Assembly (NCBI GenBank): GCA_040954595.2
Contig: CM082597.2
Coordinates: 10,230,001-10,294,000 of the forward strand
DNA length: 64,000 nucleotides
Source: Balanoglossus misakiensis
Taxonomy: Eukaryota > Hemichordata
Direction: 5' to 3'
Below the pieces are notes generated by a model. The model saw nothing but the letters and a program-made list of their open reading frames with translations, made no database searches and was not told where the DNA came from. Positions 46,201-61,200 of this stretch are shown here, piece after piece; positions within the stretch are counted from its first letter, which is position 1; each line of letters opens with the position of its first letter. Position numbers and translations under genes: made by a program.

Positions 46201-49200
46201 TGGAAGGGCAAATGAAAAAGGCATATCGATTATTGGTACTCCACTTATTAGACTTTCCACTGTTTGTCAACAGCACTGCCAAGGAACTCCTGCCAGCCAT
46301 CATTGATTGTCTGGATAGTAGTGCCCAGAGTGTCGTCAATGTAGCTTTACAACATCTACGCTAAACAAATCTCTTTTTTTTTTGGCCTAACTTAATATAT
46401 TTGTTTATTTCAGTGCTATGAGCAATACTCCGTTGTGTTTACTGTCAGAGATGTATCTGCAACAACCCGATTTAATTCAGAGTGTCAGAAAAAGTGACTT
46501 GCTGGTCAAGAATGCAAACAGTGTCAGTCAGAGTGTCTCACAGGTGAGAGATTTTTTCTTTTTTTTTACACACGGGTTAGACGTGGGCATTGCAGAGAGG
46601 GCAGCACCAATTTCATAAATGTACGTAGCAGTAAATACAGACTGCCTTTGCTTCCTTCCATATTTCATGCACACCGTGTAAGTAGACTTTACCTAATTTT
46701 GTCCCTTCTTTTCACCCAATTTACTGTCTTTTCCTGATCTCCAACACAGAGTATGGTTGCCACCATCTTGTCTGTTGTTAGGACAGCACACTGCCTTATT
46801 GTGTTGACTGTGTGCAGTTTTTGTAACCAGAGCCTCTAACCCAAACTATTATGCAGTTGTTACATATGATGCAAGTTGCCCATAAAATTACCTAACAATA
46901 AAATGTGGCTGTCGAACATTGGTCCCAACAATAACGACAAACACAATACGATAGAATTTTTACTCAATGACTTTCTGGCCTCATTTTCGCATCGTCTTGG
47001 AAGGGCAAATGAAAAAGGCATATCGATTATTGGTACTCCACTTATTAGACTTTCCACTGTTTGTCAACAGCACTGCCAAGGAACTCCTGCCAGCCATCAT
47101 TGATTGTCTGGATAGTAGTGCCCAGAGTGTCGTCAATGTAGCTTTACAACATCTACGCTAAACAAATCTCTTTTTTTTTTGGCCTAACTTAATATATTTG
47201 TTTATTTCAGTGCTATGAGCAATACTCCGTTGTGTTTACTGTCAGAGATGTATCTGCAACAACCCGATTTAATTCAGAGTGTCAGAAAAAGTGACTTGCT
47301 GGTCAAGAATGCAAACAGTGTCAGTCAGAGTGTCTCACAGGTGAGAGATTTTTTTCTTTTTTTTTACACACGGGTTAGACGTGGGCATTGCAGAGAGGGC
47401 AGCACCAATTTCATAAATGTACGTAGCAGTAAATACAGACTGCCTTTGCTTCCTTCCATATTTCATGCACACCGTGTAAGTAGACTTTACCTAATTTTGT
47501 CCCTTCTTTTCACCCAATTTACTGTCTTTTCCTGATCTCCAACACAGACTATGGTTGCCACCATCTTGTCTGTTGTTAGGACAGCACACTGCCTTATTGT
47601 GTTGACTGTGTGCAGTTTTTGTAACCAGAGCCTCTAACCCAAACTATTATGCAGTTGTTACATATGATGCAAGTTGCCCATAAAATTACCTAACAATAAA
47701 ATGTGGCTGTCGAACATTGGTCCCAACAATAACGACAAACACAATACGATAGAATTTTTACTCAATGACTTTCTGGCCTCATTTTCGCATCGTCTTGGAA
47801 GGGCAAATGAAAAAGGCATATCGATTATTGGTACTCCACTTATTAGACTTTCCACTGTTTGTCAACAGCACTGCCAAGGAACTCCTGCCAGCCATCATTG
47901 ATTGTCTGGATAGTAGTGCCCAGAGTGTCGTCAATGTAGCTTTACAACATCTACGCTAAACAAATCTCTTTTTTTTTGGCCTAACTTAATATATTTGTTT
48001 ATTTCAGTGCTATGAGCAATACTCCGTTGTGTTTACTGTCAGAGATGTATCTGCAACAACCCGATTTAATTCAGAGTGTCAGAAAAAGTGACTTGCTGGT
48101 CAAGAATGCAAACAGTGTCAGTCAGAGTGTCTCACAGGTGAGAGATTTTTTTCTTTTTTTTTACACACGGGTTAGACGTGGGCATTGCAGAGAGGGCAGC
48201 ACCAATTTCATAAATGTACGTAGCAGTAAATACAGACTGCCTTTGCTTCCTTCCATATTTCATGCACACCGTGTAAGTAGACTTTACCTAATTTTGTCCC
48301 TTCTTTTCACCCAATTTACTGTCTTTTCCTGATCTCCAACACAGACTATGGTTGCCACCATCTTGTCTGTTGTTAGGACAGCACACTGCCTTATTGTGTT
48401 GACTGTGTGCAGTTTTTGTAACCAGAGCCTCTAACCCAAACTATTATGCAGTTGTTACATATGATGCAAGTTGCCCATAAAATTACCTAACAATAAAATG
48501 TGGCTGTCGAACATTGGTCCCAACAATAACGACAAACACAATACGATAGAATTTTTACTCAATGACTTTCTGGCCTCATTTTCGCATCGTCTTGGAAGGG
48601 CAAATGAAAAAGGCATATCGATTATTGGTACTCCACTTATTAGACTTTCCACTGTTTGTCAACAGCACTGCCAAGGGACTCCTGCCAGCCATCATTGATT
48701 GTCTGGATAGTAGTGCCCAGAGTGTCGTCAATGTAGCTTTACAACATCTACGCTAAACAAATCTCTTTTTTTTTTGGCCTAACTTAATATATTTGTTTAT
48801 TTCAGTGCTATGAGCAATACTCCGTTGTGTTTACTGTCAGAGATGTATCTGCAACAACCCGATTTAATTCAGAGTGTCAGAAAAAGTGACTTGCTGGTCA
48901 AGAATGCAAACAGTGTCAGTCAGAGTGTCTCACAGGTGAGAGATTTTTTCTTTTTTTTTACACACGGGTTAGACGTGGGCATTGCAGAGAGGGCAGCACC
49001 AATTTCATAAATGTACGTAGCAGTAAATACAGACTGCCTTTGCTTCCTTCCATATTTCATGCACACCGTGTAAGTAGACTTTACCTAATTTTGTCCCTTC
49101 TTTTCACCCAATTTACTGTCTTTTCCTGATCTCCAACACAGACTATGGTTGCCACCATCTTGTCTGTTGTTAGGACAGCACACTGCCTTATTGTGTTGAC

Positions 49201-52200
49201 TGTGTGCAGTTTTTGTAACCAGAGCCTCTAACCCAAACTATTATGCAGTTGTTACATATGATGCAAGTTGCCCATAAAATTACCTAACAATAAAATGTGG
49301 CTGTCGAACATTGGTCCCAACAATAACGACAAACACAATACGATAGAATTTTTACTCAATGACTTTCTGGCCTCATTTTCGCATCGTCTTGGAAGGGCAA
49401 ATGAAAAAGGCATATCGATTATTGGTACTCCACTTATTAGACTTTCCACTGTTTGTCAACAGCACTGCCAAGGAACTCCTGCCAGCCATCATTGATTGTC
49501 TTGATAGTAGTGCCCAGAGTGTCGTCAATGTAGCTTTACAACATCTACGCTAAACAAATCTCTTTTTTTTTTTTGGCCTAACTTAATATATTTGTTTATT
49601 TCAGTGCTATGAGCAATACTCCGTTGTGTTTACTGTCAGAGATGTATCTGCAACAACCCGATTTAATTCAGAGTGTCAGAAAAAGTGACTTGCTGGTCAA
49701 GAATGCAAACAGTGTCAGTCAGAGTGTCTCACAGGTGAGAGATTTTTTCTTTTTTTTTACACACGGGTTAGACGTGGGCATTGCAGAGAGGGCAGCACCA
49801 ATTTCATAAATGTACGTAGCAGTAAATACAGACTGCCTTTGCTTCCTTCCATATTTCATGCACACCGTGTAAGTAGACTTTACCTAATTTTGTCCCTTCT
49901 TTTCACCCAATTTACTGTCTTTTCCTGATCTCCAACACAGACTATGGTTGCCACCATCTTGTCTGTTGTTAGGACAGCACACTGCCTTATTGTGTTGACT
50001 GTGTGCAGTTTTTGTAACCAGAGCCTCTAACCCAAACTATTATGCAGTTGTTACATATGATGCAAGTTGCCCATAAAATTACCTAACAATAAAATGTGGC
50101 TGTCGAACATTGGTCCCAACAATAACGACAAACACAATACGATAGAATTTTTACTCAATGACTTTCTGGCCTCATTTTCGCATCGTCTTGGAAGGGCAAA
50201 TGAAAAAGGCATATCGATTATTGGTACTCCACTTATTAGACTTTCCACTGTTTGTCAACAGCACTGCCAAGGAACTCCTGCCAGCCATCATTGATTGTCT
50301 GGATAGTAGTGCCCAGAGTGTCGTCAATGTAGCTTTACAACATCTACGCTAAACAAATCTCTTTTTTTTTGGCCTAACTTAATATATTTGTTTATTTCAG
50401 TGCTATGAGCAATACTCCGTTGTGTTTACTGTCAGAGATGTATCTGCAACAACCCGATTTAATTCAGAGTGTCAGAAAAAGTGACTTGCTGGTCAAGAAT
50501 GCAAACAGTGTCAGTCAGAGTGTCTCACAGGTGAGAGATTTTTTCTTTTTTTTTTACACACGGGTTAGACGTGGGCATTGCAGAGAGGGCAGCACCAATT
50601 TCATAAATGTACGTAGCAGTAAATACAGACTGCCTTTGCTTCCTTCCATATTTCATGCACACCGTGTAAGTAGACTTTACCTAATTTTGTCCCTTCTTTT
50701 CACCCAATTTACTGTCTTTTCCTGATCTCCAACACAGAGTATGGTTGCCACCATCTTGTCTGTTGTTAGGACAGCACACTGCCTTATTGTGTTGACTGTG
50801 TGCAGTTTTTGTAACCAGAGCCTCTAACCCAAACTATTATGCAGTTGTTACATATGATGCAAGTTGCCCATAAAATTACCTAACAATAAAATGTGGCTGT
50901 CGAACATTGGTCCCAACAATAACGACAAACACAATACGATAGAATTTTTACTCAATGACTTTCTGGCCTCATTTTCGCATCGTCTTGGAAGGGCAAATGA
51001 AAAAGGCATATCGATTATTGGTACTCCACTTATTAGACTTTCCACTGTTTGTCAACAGCACTGCCAAGGAACTCCTGCCAGCCATCATTGATTGTCTGGA
51101 TAGTAGTGCCCAGAGTGTCGTCAATGTAGCTTTACAACATCTACGCTAAACAAATCTCTTTTTTTTTTGGCCTAACTTAATATATTTGTTTATTTCAGTG
51201 CTATGAGCAATACTCCGTTGTGTTTACTGTCAGAGATGTATCTGCAACAACCCGATTTAATTCAGAGTGTCAGAAAAAGTGACTTGCTGGTCAAGAATGC
51301 AAACAGTGTCAGTCAGAGTGTCTCACAGGTGAGAGATTTTTTCTTTTTTTTTACACACGGGTTAGACGTGGGCATTGCAGAGAGGGCAGCACCAATTTCA
51401 TAAATGTACGTAGCAGTAAATACAGACTGCCTTTGCTTCCTTCCATATTTCATGCACACCGTGTAAGTAGACTTTACCTAATTTTGTCCCTTCTTTTCAC
51501 CCAATTTACTGTCTTTTCCTGATCTCCAACACAGACTATGGTTGCCACCATCTTGTCTGTTGTTAGGACAGCACACTGCCTTATTGTGTTGACTGTGTGC
51601 AGTTTTTGTAACCAGAGCCTCTAACCCAAACTATTATGCAGTTGTTACATATGATGCAAGTTGCCCATAAAATTACCTAACAATAAAATGTGGCTGTCGA
51701 ACATTGGTCCCAACAATAACGACAAACACAATACGATAGAATTTTTACTCAATGACTTTCTGGCCTCATTTTCGCATCGTCTTGGAAGGGCAAATGAAAA
51801 AGGCATATCGATTATTGGTACTCCACTTATTAGACTTTCCACTGTTTGTCAACAGCACTGCCAAGGAACTCCTGCCAGCCATCATTGATTGTCTGGATAG
51901 TAGTGCCCAGAGTGTCGTCAATGTAGCTTTACAACATCTACGCTAAACAAATCTCTTTTTTTTTGGCCTAACTTAATATATTTGTTTATTTCAGTGCTAT
52001 GAGCAATACTCCGTTGTGTTTACTGTCAGAGATGTATCTGCAACAACCCGATTTAATTCAGAGTGTCAGAAAAAGTGACTTGCTGGTCAAGAATGCAAAC
52101 AGTGTCAGTCAGAGTGTCTCACAGGTGAGAGATTTTTTTCTTTTTTTTTACACACGGGTTAGACGTGGGCATTGCAGAGAGGGCAGCACCAATTTCATAA

Positions 52201-55200
52201 ATGTACGTAGCAGTAAATACAGACTGCCTTTGCTTCCTTCCATATTTCATGCACACCGTGTAAGTAGACTTTACCTAATTTTGTCCCTTCTTTTCACCCA
52301 ATTTACTGTCTTTTCCTGATCTCCAACACAGACTATGGTTGCCACCATCTTGTCTGTTGTTAGGACAGCACACTGCCTTATTGTGTTGACTGTGTGCAGT
52401 TTTTGTAACCAGAGCCTCTAACCCAAACTATTATGCAGTTGTTACATATGATGCAAGTTGCCCATAAAATTACCTAACAATAAAATGTGGCTGTCGAACA
52501 TTGGTCCCAACAATAACGACAAACACAATACGATAGAATTTTTACTCAATGACTTTCTGGCCTCATTTTCGCATCGTCTTGGAAGGGCAAATGAAAAAGG
52601 CATATCGATTATTGGTACTCCACTTATTAGACTTTCCACTGTTTGTCAACAGCACTGCCAAGGAACTCCTGCCAGCCATCATTGATTGTCTGGATAGTAG
52701 TGCCCAGAGTGTCGTCAATGTAGCTTTACAACATCTACGCTAAACAAATCTCTTTTTTTTTGGCCTAACTTAATATATTTGTTTATTTCAGTGCTATGAG
52801 CAATACTCCGTTGTGTTTACTGTCAGAGATGTATCTGCAACAACCCGATTTAATTCAGAGTGTCAGAAAAAGTGACTTGCTGGTCAAGAATGCAAACAGT
52901 GTCAGTCAGAGTGTCTCACAGGTGAGAGACTTTTTCTTTTTTTTTACACACGGGTTAGACGTGGGCATTGCAGAGAGGGCAGCACCAATTTCATAAATGT
53001 ACGTAGCAGTAAATACAGACTGCCTTTGCTTCCTTCCATATTTCATGCACACCGTGTAAGTAGACTTTACCTAATTTTGTCCCTTCTTTTCACCCAATTT
53101 ACTGTCTTTTCCTGATCTCCAACACAGACTATGGTTGCCACCATCTTGTCTGTTGTTAGGACAGCACACTGCCTTATTGTGTTGACTGTGTGCAGTTTTT
53201 GTAACCAGAGCCTCTAACCCAAACTATTATGCAGTTGTTACATATGATGCAAGTTGCCCATAAAATTACCTAACAATAAAATGTGGCTGTCGAACATTGG
53301 TCCCAACAATAATGACAAACACAATACGATAGAATTTTTACTCAATGACTTTCTGGCCTCATTTTCGCATCGTCTTGGACGGGCAAATGAAAAAGGCATA
53401 TCGATTATTGGTACTCCACTTATTAGACTTTCCACTGTTTGTCAACAGCACTGCCAAGGAACTCCTGCCAGCCATCATTGATTGTCTGGATAGTAGTGCC
53501 CAGAGTGTCGTCAATGTAGCTTTACAACATCTACGCTAAACAAATCTCTTTTTTTTTTGGCCTAACTTAATATATTTGTTTATTTCAGTGCTATGAGCAA
53601 TACTCCGTTGCGTTTACTGTCAGAGATGTATCTGCAACAACCCGATTTAATTCAGAGTGTCAGAAAAAGTGACTTGCTGGTCAAGAATGCAAACAGTGTC
53701 AGTCAGAGTGTCTCACAGGTGAGAGATTTTTTTCTTTTTTTTTACACACGGGTTAGACGTGGGCATTGCAGAGAGGGCAGCACCAATTTCATAAATGTAC
53801 GTAGCAGTAAATACAGACTGCCTTTGCTTCCTTCCATATTTCATGCACACCGTGTAAGTAGACTTTACCTAATTTTGTCCCTTCTTTTCACCCAATTTAC
53901 TGTCTTTTCCTGATCTCCAACACAGACTATGGTTGCCACCATCTTGTCTGTTGTTAGGACAGCACACTGCCTTATTGTGTTGACTGTGTGCAGTTTTTGT
54001 AACCAGAGCCTCTAACCCAAACTATTATGCAGTTGTTACATATGATGCAAGTTGCCCATAAAATTACCTAACAATAAAATGTGGCTGTCGAACATTGGTC
54101 CCAACAATAATGACAAACACAATACGATAGAATTTTTACTCAATGACTTTCTGGCCTCATTTTCGCATCGTCTTGGACGGGCAAATGAAAAAGGCATATC
54201 GATTATTGGTACTCCACTTATTAGACTTTCCACTGTTTGTCAACAGCACTGCCAAGGAACTCCTGCCAGCCATCATTGATTGTCTGGATAGTAGTGCCCA
54301 GAGTGTCGTCAATGTAGCTTTACAACATCTACGCTAAACAAATCTCTTTTTTTTTTGGCCTAACTTAATATATTTGTTTATTTCAGTGCTATGAGCAATA
54401 CTCCGTTGCGTTTACTGTCAGAGATGTATCTGCAACAACCCGATTTAATTCAGAGTGTCAGAAAAAGTGACTTGCTGGTCAAGAATGCAAACAGTGTCAG
54501 TCAGAGTGTCTCACAGGTGAGAGATTTTTTTCTTTTTTTTTACACACGGGTTAGACGTGGGCATTGCAGAGAGGGCAGCACTAATTTCATAAATGTACGT
54601 AGCAGTAAATACAGACTGCCTTTGCTTCCTTCCATATTTCATGCACACCGTGTAAGTAGACTTTACCTAATTTTGTCCCTTCTTTTCACCCAATTTACTG
54701 TCTTTTCCTGATCTCCAACACAGACTATGGTTGCCACCATCTTGTCTGTTGTTAGGACAGCACACTGCCTTATTGTGTTGACTGTGTGCAGTTTTTGTAA
54801 CCAGAGCCTCTAACCCAAACTATTATGCAGTTGTTACATATGATGCAAGTTGCCCATAAAATTACCTAACAATAAAATGTGGCTGTCGAACATTGGTCCC
54901 AACAATAACGACAAACACAATACGATAGAATTTTTACTCAATGACTTTCTGGCCTCATTTTCGCATCGTCTTGGAAGGGCAAATGAAAAAGGCATATCGA
55001 TTATTGGTACTCCACTTATTAGACTTTCCACTGTTTGTCAACAGCACTGCCAAGGAACTCCTGCCAGCCATCATTGATTGTCTGGATAGTAGTGCCCAGA
55101 GTGTCGTCAATGTAGCTTTACAACATCTACGCTAAACAAATCTCTTTTTTTTTTGGCCTAACTTAATATATTTGTTTATTTCAGTGCTATGAGCAATACT

Positions 55201-58200
55201 CCGTTGTGTTTACTGTCAGAGATGTATCTGCAACAACCCGATTTAATTCAGAGTGTCAGAAAAAGTGACTTGCTGGTCAAGAATGCAAACAGTGTCAGTC
55301 AGAGTGTCTCACAGGTGAGAGATTTTTTTCTTTTTTTTTACACACGGGTTAGACGTGGGCATTGCAGAGAGGGCAGCACCAATTTCATAAATGTACGTAG
55401 CAGTAAATACAGACTGCCTTTGCTTCCTTCCATATTTCATGCACACCGTGTAAGTAGACTTTACCTAATTTTGTCCCTTCTTTTCACCCAATTTACTGTC
55501 TTTTCCTGATCTCCAACACAGACTATGGTTGCCACCATCTTGTCTGTTGTTAGGACAGCACACTGCCTTATTGTGTTGACTGTGTGCAGTTTTTGTAACC
55601 AGAGCCTCTAACCCAAACTATTATGCAGTTGTTACATATGATGCAAGTTGCCCATAAAATTACCTAACAATAAAATGTGGCTGTCGAACATTGGTCCCAA
55701 CAATAACGACAAACACAATACGATAGAATTTTTACTCAATGACTTTCTGGCCTCATTTTCGCATCGTCTTGGAAGGGCAAATGAAAAAGGCATATCGATT
55801 ATTGGTACTCCACTTATTAGACTTTCCACTGTTTGTCAACAGCACTGCCAAGGAACTCCTGCCAGCCATCATTGATTGTCTGGATAGTAGTGCCCAGAGT
55901 GTCGTCAATGTAGCTTTACAACATCTACGCTAAACAAATCTCTTTTTTTTTGGCCTAACTTAATATATTTGTTTATTTCAGTGCTATGAGCAATACTCCG
56001 TTGTGTTTACTGTCAGAGATGTATCTGCAACAACCCGATTTAATTCAGAGTGTCAGAAAAAGTGACTTGCTGGTCAAGAATGCAAACAGTGTCAGTCAGA
56101 GTGTCTCACAGGTGAGAGATTTTTTCTTTTTTTTTTTACACACGGGTTAGACGTGGGCATTGCAGAGAGGGCAGCACCAATTTCATAAATGTACGTAGCA
56201 GTAAATACAGACTGCCTTTGCTTCCTTCCATATTTCATGCACACCGTGTAAGTAGACTTTACCTAATTTTGTCCCTTCTTTTCACCCAATTTACTGTCTT
56301 TTCCTGATCTCCAACACAGACTATGGTTGCCACCATCTTGTCTGTTGTTAGGACAGCACACTGCCTTATTGTGTTGACTGTGTGCAGTTTTTGTAACCAG
56401 AGCCTCTAACCCAAACTATTATGCAGTTGTTACATATGATGCAAGTTGCCCATAAAATTACCTAACAATAAAATGTGGCTGTCGAACATTGGTCCCAACA
56501 ATAACGACAAACACAATACGATAGAATTTTTACTCAATGACTTTCTGGCCTCATTTTCGCATCGTCTTGGAAGGGCAAATGAAAAAGGCATATCGATTAT
56601 TGGTACTCCACTTATTAGACTTTCCACTGTTTGTCAACAGCACTGCCAAGGAACTCCTGCCAGCCATCATTGATTGTCTGGATAGTAGTGCCCAGAGTGT
56701 CGTCAATGTAGCTTTACAACATCTACGCTAAACAAATCTTTTTTTTTTGGCCTAACTTAATATATTTGTTTATTTCAGTGCTATGAGCAATACTCCGTTG
56801 TGTTTACTGTCAGAGATGTATCTGCAACAACCCGATTTAATTCAGAGTGTCAGAAAAAGTGACTTGCTGGTCAAGAATGCAAACAGTGTCAGTCAGAGTG
56901 TCTCACAGGTGAGAGATTTTTTCTTTTTTTTTACACACGGGTTAGACGTGGGCATTGCAGAGAGGGCAGCACCAATTTCATAAATGTACGTAGCAGTAAA
57001 TACAGACTGCCTTTGCTTCCTTCCATATTTCATGCACACCGTGTAAGTAGACTTTACCTAATTTTGTCCCTTCTTTTCACCCAATTTACTGTCTTTTCCT
57101 GATCTCCAACACAGACTATGGTTGCCACCATCTTGTCTGTTGTTAGGACAGCACACTGCCTTATTGTGTTGACTGTGTGCAGTTTTTGTAACCAGAGCCT
57201 CTAACCCAAACTATTATGCAGTTGTTACATATGATGCAAGTTGCCCATAAAATTACCTAACAATAAAATGTGGCTGTCGAACATTGGTCCCAACAATAAC
57301 GACAAACACAATACGATAGAATTTTTACTCAATGACTTTCTGGCCTCATTTTCGCATCGTCTTGGAAGGGCAAATGAAAAAGGCATATCGATTATTGGTA
57401 CTCCACTTATTAGACTTTCCACTGTTTGTCAACAGCACTGCCAAGGAACTCCTGCCAGCCATCATTGATTGTCTTGATAGTAGTGCCCAGAGTGTCGTCA
57501 ATGTAGCTTTACAACATCTACGCTAAACAAATCTCTTTTTTTTTTTTGGCCTAACTTAATATATTTGTTTATTTCAGTGCTATGAGCAATACTCCGTTGT
57601 GTTTACTGTCAGAGATGTATCTGCAACAACCCGATTTAATTCAGAGTGTCAGAAAAAGTGACTTGCTGGTCAAGAATGCAAACAGTGTCAGTCAGAGTGT
57701 CTCACAGGTGAGAGATTTTTTCTTTTTTTTACACACGGGTTAGACGTGGGCATTGCAGAGAGGGCAGCACCAATTTCATAAATGTACGTAGCAGTAAATA
57801 CAGACTGCCTTTGCTTCCTTCCATATTTCATGCACACCGTGTAAGTAGACTTTACCTAATTTTGTCCCTTCTTTTCACCCAATTTACTGTCTTTTCCTGA
57901 TCTCCAACACAGACTATGGTTGCCACCATCTTGTCTGTTGTTAGGACAGCACACTGCCTTATTGTGTTGACTGTGTGCAGTTTTTGTAACCAGAGCCTCT
58001 AACCCAAACTATTATGCAGTTGTTACATATGATGCAAGTTGCCCATAAAATTACCTAACAATAAAATGTGGCTGTCGAACATTGGTCCCAACAATAACGA
58101 CAAACACAATACGATAGAATTTTTACTCAATGACTTTCTGGCCTCATTTTCGCATCGTCTTGGAAGGGCAAATGAAAAAGGCATATCGATTATTGGTACT

Positions 58201-61200
58201 CCACTTATTAGACTTTCGACTGTTTGTCAACAGCACTGCCAAGGAACTCCTGCCAGCCATCATTGATTGTCTGGATAGTAGTGCCCAGAGTGTCGTCAAT
58301 GTAGCTTTACAACATCTACGCTAAACAAATCTCTTTATTTTTTGGCCTAACTTAATATATTTGTTTATTTCAGTGCTATGAGCAATACTCCGTTGTGTTT
58401 ACTGTCAGAGATGTATCTGCAACAACCCGATTTAATTCAGAGTGTCAGAAAAAGTGACTTGCTGGTCAAGAATGCAAACAGTGTCAGTCAGAGTGTCTCA
58501 CAGGTGAGAGATTTTTTCTTTTTTTTTACACACGGGTTAGACGTGGGCATTGCAGAGAGGGCAGCACCAATTTCATAAATGTACGTAGCAGTAAATACAG
58601 ACTGCCTTTGCTTCCTTCCATATTTCATGCACACCGTGTAAGTAGACTTTACCTAATTTTGTCCCTTCTTTTCACCCAATTTACTGTCTTTTCCTGATCT
58701 CCAACACAGACTATGGTTGCCACCATCTTGTCTGTTGTTAGGACAGCACACTGCCTTATTGTGTTGACTGTGTGCAGTTTTTGTAACCAGAGCCTCTAAC
58801 CCAAACTATTATGCAGTTGTTACATATGATGCAAGTTGCCCATAAAATTACCTAACAATAAAATGTGGCTGTCGAACATTGGTCCCAACAATAACGACAA
58901 ACACAATACGATAGAATTTTTACTCAATGACTTTCTGGCCTCATTTTCGCATCGTCTTGGAAGGGCAAATGAAAAAGGCATATCGATTATTGGTACTCCA
59001 CTTATTAGACTTTCGACTGTTTGTCAACAGCACTGCCAAGGAACTCCTGCCAGCCATCATTGATTGTCTGGATAGTAGTGCCCAGAGTGTCGTCAATGTA
59101 GCTTTACAACATCTACGCTAAACAAATCTCTTTATTTTTTGGCCTAACTTAATATATTTGTTTATTTCAGTGCTATGAGCAATACTCCGTTGTGTTTACT
59201 GTCAGAGATGTATCTGCAACAACCCGATTTAATTCAGAGTGTCAGAAAAAGTGACTTGCTGGTCAAGAATGCAAACAGTGTCAGTCAGAGTGTCTCACAG
59301 GTGAGAGATTTTTTCTTTTTTTTTACACACGGGTTAGACGTGGGCATTGCAGAGAGGGCAGCACCAATTTCATAAATGTACGTAGCAGTAAATACAGACT
59401 GCCTTTGCTTCCTTCCATATTTCATGCACACCGTGTAAGTAGACTTTACCTAATTTTGTCCCTTCTTTTCACCCAATTTACTGTCTTTTCCTGATCTCCA
59501 ACACAGAGTATGGTTGCCACCATCTTGTCTGTTGTTAGGACAGCACACTGCCTTATTGTGTTGACTGTGTGCAGTTTTTGTAACCAGAGCCTCTAACCCA
59601 AACTATTATGCAGTTGTTACATATGATGCAAGTTGCCCATAAAATTACCTAACAATAAAATGTGGCTGTCGAACATTGGTCCCAACAATAACGACAAACA
59701 CAATACGATAGAATTTTTACTCAATGACTTTCTGGCCTCATTTTCGCATCGTCTTGGAAGGGCAAATGAAAAAGGCATATCGATTATTGGTACTCCACTT
59801 ATTAGACTTTCCACTGTTTGTCAACAGCACTGCCAAGGAACTCCTGCCAGCCATCATTGATTGTCTGGATAGTAGTGCCCAGAGTGTCGTCAATGTAGCT
59901 TTACAACATCTACGCTAAACAAATCTCTTTATTTTTTGGCCTAACTTAATATATTTGTTTATTTCAGTGCTATGAGCAATACTCCGTTGTGTTTACTGTC
60001 AGAGATGTATCTGCAACAACCCGATTTAATTCAGAGTGTCAGAAAAAGTGACTTGCTGGTCAAGAATGCAAACAGTGTCAGTCAGAGTGTCTCACAGGTG
60101 AGAGATTTTTTCTTTTTTTTTACACACGGGTTAGACGTGGGCATTGCAGAGAGGGCAGCACCAATTTCATAAATGTACGTAGCAGTAAATACAGACTGCC
60201 TTTGCTTCCTTCCATATTTCATGCACACCGTGTAAGTAGACTTTACCTAATTTTGTCCCTTCTTTTCACCCAATTTACTGTCTTTTCCTGATCTCCAACA
60301 CAGAGTATGGTTGCCACCATCTTGTCTGTTGTTAGGACAGCACACTGCCTTATTGTGTTGACTGTGTGCAGTTTTTGTAACCAGAGCCTCTAACCCAAAC
60401 TATTATGCAGTTGTTACATATGATGCAAGTTGCCCATAAAATTACCTAACAATAAAATGTGGCTGTCGAACATTGGTCCCAACAATAACGACAAACACAA
60501 TACGATAGAATTTTTACTCAATGACTTTCTGGCCTCATTTTCGCATCGTCTTGGAAGGGCAAATGAAAAAGGCATATCGATTATTGGTACTCCACTTATT
60601 AGACTTTCCACTGTTTGTCAACAGCACTGCCAAGGAACTCCTGCCAGCCATCATTGATTGTCTGGATAGTAGTGCCCAGAGTGTCGTCAATGTAGCTTTA
60701 CAACATCTACGCTAAACAAATCTCTTTTTTTTTTGGCCTAACTTAATATATTTGTTTATTTCAGTGCTATGAGCAATACTCCGTTGCGTTTACTGTCAGA
60801 GATGTATCTGCAACAACCCGATTTAATTCAGAGTGTCAGAAAAAGTGACTTGCTGGTCAAGAATGCAAACAGTGTCAGTCAGAGTGTCTCACAGGTGAGA
60901 GATTTTTTTCTTTTTTTTTACACACGGGTTAGACGTGGGCATTGCAGAGAGGGCAGCACCAATTTCATAAATGTACGTAGCAGTAAATACAGACTGCCTT
61001 TGCTTCCTTCCATATTTCATGCACACCGTGTAAGTAGACTTTACCTAATTTTGTCCCTTCTTTTCACCCAATTTACTGTCTTTTCCTGATCTCCAACACA
61101 GACTATGGTTGCCACCATCTTGTCTGTTGTTAGGACAGCACACTGCCTTATTGTGTTGACTGTGTGCAGTTTTTGTAACCAGAGCCTCTAACCCAAACTA